Source of the DNA: Dendrocalamus latiflorus
Taxonomy: Eukaryota; Streptophyta; Magnoliopsida; Poales; Poaceae
Assembly: GCA_017311315.1 (NCBI GenBank)
Contig: CM029669.1
Coordinates: forward strand, 18,859,683 to 18,923,682
Direction of reading: 5' to 3'
DNA: 64,000 bases
Made by a program: the position numbers and the translations under genes. Below, piece by piece: positions 58,030 to 64,000 of the stretch. The stretch's first letter is position 1. Every line of letters starts with the position of its first letter. A model generated the notes under the pieces. It saw only the letters and a list, made by a program, of their open reading frames with translations. It did no database searches and was not told where the DNA came from.

Positions 58030-58173
58030 TATTCTATATATGTTGCCACACGGACACTTCTCAAAGTTGATAAAACGAATCTGCAAGTATACCATAACAT
58101 AGGAAATTAAACCTTGTATACTTGTGTACTGGATAAATAATAGCTTAGTTTTGTGACATACAATTTATTTGGT

Positions 58174-58326
58174 ACTAGTTGAATGCCCGTGTGTTGCTAC
58201 GAATTTTAAAATTTTATCATACTACATATTCTAAAACTAACGGGTGGTAAAATTTGTTAGAACGTGCATACAAATATGTTCTAATTTTTTTTTAAATCCG
58301 TAGTAACGCACGGGCATTCAGCTAGT
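58174..58326. mobile_element. Short inverted-repeat element, 153 bp
   Basis: The left end ACTAGTTGAATGCCCGTGTG mirrors the right, which complemented reads ACTAGCTGAATGCCCGTGCG. The inverted match extends about 28 bp. No clear TSD was seen. The GCCCGTGCGTTGC-type motif is widespread in grass repeats. Confidence 0.7.
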
Positions 58327-58329
58327 TTA

Positions 58330-58900
58330 GTATAATAATTAGGAGTTCTGAAAACACTGGTTTCATTTAGGAAGTTTACATGTAGCCCCCCAGTTAAAAT
58401 GTAACATAAAGAAGAAGGGGTTTGTGTGAGACAAATATTATCATCATCTCTAGTTCTCTATATTATCAGTATTGTTTGTTCCATGATATATATATATATA
58501 TATATCAACTGCTTAGTGTTGTCCTTATGGATCGCCTAAAGCTTGTGCTAACAAACTGACTATAAGTTACCTTGCAAACAGAAAGAAAAGGAAAAGGAAA
58601 GCCACAGGTGGCAAGTTCCTTCTGAAAATTTACTTCTATACAACTTTATAGCTAGATCAATTGAACAATTTAGAACAATGTTGGTTGAATTTTACAAGAC
58701 CTAATGCAAAAGAGTTGCTACGAGAATTTTAATCGATTGGATAAAGCAGCGAACAAAATATCTCAAAAGTATGTTTAATGGATGGGCCCGCTTATAAAAA
58801 ATTGAAACAGAAGAAGGGTATACCACACAGTAAGACTATCGTAAATGCTAAGACACTGTAACAAACTAAGAGTCTTATGTAATTGCAACCTTACAATAGT
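58330..58900. other. Non-coding interval below the panC pseudogene
   Basis: It includes a short TA run (58488-58503). Later panC exons are not found here. Confidence 0.4.
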
Positions 58901-58951
58901 CAGAACATTTGTTTGTGAAAACAATTTGTCAGCTTTCACTGAAAGGCAAAC

Positions 58952-59819
58952 CTTCTCCCTCTCCTGACGTGATAGGTGCACATTGTGAGAGCTCATGGCA
59001 AGACCATCAGCTTCTCGCACTATTTCTGATCCTACTATCTCTATGGCAAAGTCAAGATCACGAACCTGAAAACAGCATGAGCATATCTCATAACAGAAGC
59101 AAGTCACTCTCAGCTAATAGAATTACTATTGAAGAATGTAAAAGCATCAAAACAGGAAACAAACAAGTCATCCATCAGAGCATCAATTCAAAATGCCTTT
59201 TTTAAGTGGAACAACAGCTACTCCCTAGATGAACATTATGTATCAGGTTATAAAGTAATAAGGGCATAAACTGAAGCAAAAACTACTTTCTGAAAAAATT
59301 ACTTAAAAGAAGCCTTCCAAAACAATGTTAAACAACTTAGCGACCACGGAAGAACACGGGCCTGCTGCTCCCGCACAACCCCTTCTCCAGCCGCTCCACC
59401 CGAATCCATGTCTCGTGCCCATCCCCAGCCGCCTCCAAGCAGGAGACCGTGCCCCTAGAGGTGTCGGCGCGGCGGCCGGTGGTAGTGGCGCCGCGGATGT
59501 AGAGGTCCTAGGGGAAGAAGACGGCGGCGATGGCGCCGGTCGAGGCAAGCTTGCGGAGGTCGCCGGCGAGGTCGAAGGGGTACGCAGTGAGGTCCTCGCT
59601 GGGCGCAAACTGGCTCGGGTTGACGTAGATCGAGACGACCATAGCAACAGGATCGGTGGAGGCCGCAGCCGCCGCGGAGACTAGTGAGAGGTGGCCCTCA
59701 TGGAGAAAGCCCATGGTGGGGACGAGGGCGACGGTCTTGCCCTCCGTGCGGCGGCGGCGCGACCATGCCCGCATCACTGCCTTGTCCCGGATCACCTCCG
59801 ACTCGTTCACCGTCGCCAT
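58952..59819 (-). pseudogene. panC: Pantothenate synthetase (pantoate--beta-alanine ligase) pseudogene
   Basis: Exon 1 starts at ATG 59819 and carries the ATP-binding signature VPTMGFLHEGHLSLV (HEGH), SIYVNPSQFAPSEDL and AVFFP. A TAG at 59508-59510 replaces the next residue, before DLYIRG. A short deletion near 59340 joins FFRG to AKLFNIV out of frame. The exon that should encode the GKKDYQQW segment is missing. The next recognisable exon is 58952-59065 (VRDLDFAIEIVGSEIVREAD, 38 codons, good splice sites). The C-terminal exons are absent. The family makes pantothenate from pantoate and beta-alanine with ATP, for coenzyme A. A functional copy must be elsewhere. Confidence 0.9.
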
Positions 59820-60094
59820 GGAAGGAAAAGGTGGGGATGGAAGGGGACTGATGACTTGATGAGCTGCGGTTAGAGGATGCTGGATACAGGAATGGGAGGG
59901 GAGGGGGACGCAGATGGGGAGGTGAAGATGAAGAGGGGTGGGAGATCGTAACTGATGCTAGAAGTGGAGGGGAGGGGCAGTTGATCGCTAAAGAGAGAGA
60001 GGGGAGGGGTGCGAGACAGACAATAAAGATGTTCAGATCAGACGGCTATAAAGAGAGAAAAGAGAATGAACCTACCATCAACTCAAACTTTTAA

Positions 60095-60312
60095 GGGAGT
60101 GTCTATACAACAGGTGACTGTTTTTGAGGACAAAAATAGTCAGATTTTGAGCCGTTAGATGAAGATCCAATGCCCTAGATCATTTTTTTGGAGGGGGTCA
60201 TTTTTTTGGAGGGGGGCTTGTATGGGTGGATCCGTTGGATGGCGATCTAACGCCCCAGATCAATCTGATTGTTTTGTCCTAAAAAACAGTCACATGTTGT
60301 ATAGCAATACTC
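60095..60312. mobile_element. Mutator-like MITE, copy 2 (9-bp TSD)
   Basis: This 218-bp relative of 2421-2648 has ends GGGAGTGTCTATACAACA and, complemented, GAGTATTGCTATACAACA. AACTTTTAA is duplicated perfectly at 60086-60094 and 60313-60321. The right TSD overlaps the stop codon of the patatin gene (60318-60320). Confidence 0.9.
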
Positions 60313-60317
60313 AACTT

Positions 60318-62228
60318 TTAATTATTTGGTACATATACACCAGAAATAATTAAGGCATATAAAAACAAACGAATACAAGCTGTTTGGCTGGCATTTACTA
60401 CACAAATGAGTACTTGGCAAGTTGGCATACATTTCCCATCCATGCTTACTGTTTGTTGCCCTCCTTCTGGATCCTGGCCTTGCGGCTTGCGCTCCTCCGA
60501 CAGCATCTTGGCGAAATGGAGTAGCTCCTCCTCATTGGTGCCCCTTTTCATGTCGAGCTCGCTCTTGCCGGTCTCGACGTTCACCTTGCACACCTGCCTC
60601 TTCAGGAGCGCCTTGCCGGCGTCGACGAGCCGATTCAGGTTGTCCGGCGTGGACACGTCGACGGAGGCCGTGTCACCCTTAAGCTCATCGTCCTGGATGC
60701 GGAGGTAGCGCTTCTCGGAGTGCAGCGCCTGGAAGAGCACGGAGGCGTGGATGTCGACGAGGTCGGCGCTGCCCTGACTGAAGCTGTCGATCAGCGGCGT
60801 GGCGCCCTTGTTGTAGAACCACCCGAGTATGCCCCACTTGCTGCTCTCGACGACGTCGTACTTCTCCTCGATCTTGGCCGAGCCGGTGCCGAGCGATAGG
60901 ATCATGAACTTGCCATAGTCAGCCGGCTTGATCGGGAAGAAGTCCTGACTGCCCAGGAGGATCTGCTTGCTTACGTGGGTCATTGCCAGCAGCGTCTGCA
61001 TGTGTCGAGTTGTCAGATAGGGCACAGTACGTGAGTGTCACAAAAGGTCAATTCTGTGTGATGCGTAAGGCAAGTGTATATTAACAAGTCCAACAAGCTG
61101 ATTGATGTGACTACTTTTGTTTTGTTTGACAAGTAAATTCAGTCAAGATCTCCGAGTGTTGCTGACTATACGCTTACCGGATTGTTAGCGGCGACGCCTC
61201 CGTCGATGAGGTTGAAGGCCCGGAGCTTGCCGTCCTTGTCCTTGGTCTCGAAGTGGTGGCCAGGGAGGTAGGTCGGCGCGGCGGACGTGCTGATGCACAC
61301 GTCCGACAGGAGAGCGTTCTTGGAGACATCATTACGGGCCTGTACAAATTTCACGGATATAAGTAATGCATGCAACACGTAGCAGTAAGTTATATATAGA
61401 TGTATTTTCTTCTTCACATACGTCGTAAGTTGAGAAGATTGTGGGCTGGAGGAGCTTGATGTCGAAGGTAGGGATGACGATGTTTTTGAGCGTCTGATCG
61501 ACCCGCGTGTCGCCGAGCAGCTCCTTCACGATCGAGTGGAGGTACTTGCCGTCGTACTTCGGCCCCATCATGCTCTTGAGCAAGCCTATAAACCCTTTGC
61601 TGCACAACACACAATATTATACATAGTCGATCATGATAACTTATACATACTTTAGTCGATCATGATAACTTTCGTTGAGCTGACGCTGACATGATAAAAT
61701 CTCTGGAGTTTGATTTTAATTTGTACGTGCAAGTTTTGTAGTCCTTACCGGACGGGAGGGAAGATCTTTGGGCAGTGCTCGAGGTAGAAATTGTTGATGT
61801 CCTTGGCGGCGAAGAGCGGGCGGCCCTTGTCGTTGGGCGCGGTGAGCATCGCGGTCACGAGTCCTCCGGTGCTCGTCCCGGCGATCACGTCGAAGTAGTC
61901 CGCCAGCCTCATCTCCTGCCCATCAAGCTCCTACAAGTACAAAGACAGTGAGACAAACAACCTATTAGAATTTATTAACAAATGCATAGAAGAATGCTGC
62001 AGGAAACTCGATCACCTGGAGCTTTTCTTCGAGGAAGGCGAGGATGGTGCCGGGGATGATGCCGCGGACGCCGCCGCCGTCGATGCTGAGCACGGTGACG
62101 ATGCTCCCGTAGGACGGCGGCGGGGATTTGGGCGTCGACAGCGACGACGCGCCGCGGCCTAGCGCCCGGTGCACCGGGTTCACGGTCAGGGAGCCGTTGC
62201 TCTGCTCCGGTACTTGCATGGGCGCCAT
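60318..62228 (-). CDS. Patatin-like phospholipase (lipid acyl hydrolase), five exons
   Basis: Exons 62016-62228, 61749-61930, 61422-61599, 61178-61339 and 60318-60995 have GT-AG borders and join in phase to 470 codons. Domains: oxyanion-hole DGGGVRG (50-56), nucleophile GTSTGG (Ser about 91) and the catalytic dyad Asp in DGGVAANNP (about 237), as in plant patatins, which remove acyl chains from phospho- and galactolipids in the cytosol or at membranes. The N-terminal 40 residues carry no clear signal peptide. After the usual family C-terminus (LLHFAKMLSEERK) about 50 extra residues run to a stop inside the MITE target duplication. A donor-like GTAAGC at about 60449 could instead lead to a last exon I did not find. 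The gene looks intact. Confidence 0.9.
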
Positions 62229-62368
62229 GGCCTACAGCTGGAGCTGCCAAACAAATACTAGGGAGAGATTCTTTCGCTATACAAAAAGAGGCTTGTTTTG
62301 TTTGCCTTTCCTTGGCTGTCTGCTTCGCTATCGCACTGGAACTCTGTGATGTGGCTCGATGTGCACCA

Positions 62369-62376
62369 TATTTATA
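62369..62376 (-). promoter_or_regulatory. TATA box of the patatin-like gene
   Basis: On the minus strand TATAAATATGG lies about 140 bp upstream of the start codon. It is 94 bp from the hAT element at 62470. Confidence 0.6.
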
Positions 62377-62469
62377 CGCGGGGATTCCATCGATCATTAG
62401 GAAAATGTCGTGCTCCCCCGGAGCATCGGAAGCATCGTGTGGGTGGTTTATGCGAGTCAAGAGTTGAAT

Positions 62470-62791
62470 CAGTGGCGGAGGACCCGATAGGGTAAGGCCT
62501 GGCGTGCGCCAGACCTTGATGCGGGCAGCGGGAGGCGGGCGGGAGGCGGGAGGCGGGCGGGCGGCCGGCGGCCGGCGGGACTCGGGAGGCGGGAGGCGGG
62601 CGGCCGGCGGTAGGCGGGCGGCGGGAGGCGGGAGGGCGGGGGGAGGCGGGCGTCGGGAGGCGGGCGGGCGGCGGGAGGCAGGAGGTGGGCGGGCGGGAGG
62701 CGGGCGGCCGGCGGCCGGCGGCCGGCGGCCGGCGGCCGGCGGGAGGCGGGCGATCCGCCGCACCTCATTTTTTTCCCGTCCTCCGCCACTG
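62470..62791. mobile_element. hAT-type element containing a GGCGGGAGGCGG minisatellite
   Basis: The ends CAGTGGCGGAGGAC are perfect inverted repeats and AGTTGAAT is duplicated at 62462-62469 and 62792-62799. The interior (about 62520-62755) is a degenerate G-rich array of GGCGGGAGGCGG and GGCCGGC units. The long Pro/Arg-rich ORFs on both strands are artefacts of this array. Confidence 0.95.
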
Positions 62792-62799
62792 AGTTGAAT

Positions 62800-63587
62800 T
62801 GAAGCAGACAAACGCGCGGGCGTGCACCGTGCAACTTTACTTGATCCAGTCGTCGTCGCGGATGCACGCTCGGAGATAGTAAAATTGTTGTATAATCCGG
62901 TCCGGTTCCGTTTGGACCTGGCCTGTGAACTTACTAATTCTACTTTGGTTTACTTTGGCCGTAGAACCTGCGTGGCGAGTGCCGGATAAGTACGTACGCA
63001 CTTTCGTTTTCTTGGCCGGTAGACGTCGGTATAGATGGGCGTATGCACGTACGTATGAATGGTTTGAGCGGTGAGAGATTTCACTTCCACGAAAACGTAT
63101 GGAAAGCTTGTGTGCTCGTCGCCGAGGAAGAAATTTGCTTCTTTTTTGTGAGAATGGAGACGAAATAGTACTAGTGGTTCCAGGTGCCCGTGTTTCCAAC
63201 CGTTTTTTTTTTCACAAAAACTCCATAGACTAGTTCAAACTTGGTCGACGCATTTTGATCTGTTCGATTTTCTTGATTTGCAAGAGATAGCTTTGACTTT
63301 TGACTGCTGATTTTTATCATAACTAGCTGGTAGCTTGTCTTGGCGTATAGTCCTACCAGGGTTTCACTTGTGATGCTAGGATGATAAATGCCTAAACAGA
63401 AAATTTCAAATTTCTCTTTGTGCACTGCAATACGTTCCATAGCAGTGTAGCACATGCATCAGCTTCTTGCTAGCGGCTAGACTTTTATTTTTCATCAAAC
63501 CACGGGTTGGAAGGTTTAGTTGTGTGGATTTTTCACTATGCTTTTCTAAGATTTTTCACTAACATGTGGATTGTGCTACATGGTGGT
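62800..63587. other. Intergenic DNA
   Basis: Minus-strand ORFs at 62837-63455 match no family I know. No repeat was seen. Confidence 0.35.
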
Positions 63588-63840
63588 GATCATTTGGGCT
63601 TATTTTTTGTGGCTTATGGCTGAAAAACACTGTAGCTGATAGAGGCTTATTTAGCATAATTAAATTTAAAAAAATTAAAAAATATAAAAAATATGTTATC
63701 CCATTACGTATAATACAAACAAATACGGGAAAAAAGAACCGGCAAAAAAGCTCAACAATAAGCCAAAAGTTCAGAAAAAGACGAAATTTATGAATAGTGA
63801 AAAATAAGCCGAAAGCTAAAAGCTGAAACCAAAACAATCA
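63588..63840. mobile_element. MITE family P, copy 4
   Basis: It has the same orientation as copy 1 (GGCTTATGGCTGAAAAACAC, AATTTATGAATAGTGAAAAA). The ends are GATCATTTGGGCTTA and, complemented, TGATTGTTTTGGTTTCAGCT. The right end is more diverged. Confidence 0.75.
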
Positions 63841-64000
63841 AAGCAAACATGCTGGCCAATGTTCTCACTAAAAAAATCTAGACAATATATGATAGTCAGA
63901 CATGTGCTTCCATCGGTTGTATTACAAATACAACATTTAAAAATTTTAGTGGTACGTATTAGAGTTGTATGACAAATCTATAATTAATCATATTCTCAAA

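Noticed and set aside
60159..60353. 64-aa plus-strand ORF
   Set aside because: It translates the G-rich centre of the Mutator-like MITE.
62504..62867. Pro/Arg-rich ORFs up to 278 aa
   Set aside because: They translate the GGCGGGAGGCGG minisatellite inside the hAT element. The 3' part of the 278-aa frame merely overlaps patatin exon 1 in another frame.

Overview
The window is nuclear DNA of a grass (Poaceae). The signs are spliced genes with GT-AG introns, GC-rich coding regions in AT-rich flanks, grass-type LTR retrotransposons, and dense Tourist, hAT and Mutator-like MITEs. I cannot name the species. No bacterial, organellar or rRNA features were seen.

Four host loci are recognisable. (1) At the left edge is the first exon of a phosphoglycerate-mutase-like gene (233-532, minus), running off the window. 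(2) A single-exon MIZU-KUSSEI1-like (DUF617) gene lies at 27221-27946, plus, and is intact. (3) A pantothenate synthetase pseudogene (58952-59819, minus) has a premature stop, a frameshift and missing exons. (4) A complete five-exon patatin-like acyl hydrolase gene (60318-62228, minus) encodes 470 aa. The genes share no obvious pathway.

From 2.8 to 26.6 kb is a nest of retroelements. The outer element (2814-26641) is non-autonomous, with about 650-700 bp LTRs, a broken gag-like frame and a decayed antisense ORF of the 'putative gypsy type transposon' kind. A very young, apparently complete Tekay/Del-type Ty3/gypsy chromovirus (3946-16208, TSD TGATG) sits in its gag-like frame. A 4,285-bp solo LTR (19293-23577, TSD GTTCC) sits in its antisense ORF. 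Removing each insert with one TSD copy rejoins the outer sequence. A second solo LTR of the outer family lies at 31788-32392.

From 28 to 42 kb is a MITE field: hAT-type elements with 8-bp TSDs, two Helitron-like termini (the second at 57.6-58.0 kb), a decayed hAT transposase locus next to a proteasome alpha-2 exon fragment, and a cluster of four Tourist MITEs (one nested) beside a paralogous empty copy of the same site.

From about 42.4 to 57.0 kb is a degraded MULE-like composite: a MuDR-type transposase that has lost its catalytic core but keeps SWIM and zinc-knuckle remnants, a roughly 31-bp subterminal repeat array, a second decayed ORF and a plant-mobile-domain (PMD) pseudogene. Two opposed copia remnants split it. 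The patatin gene is bracketed by a Mutator-like MITE whose duplicated target contains its stop codon and by a hAT element just upstream of its TATA box.
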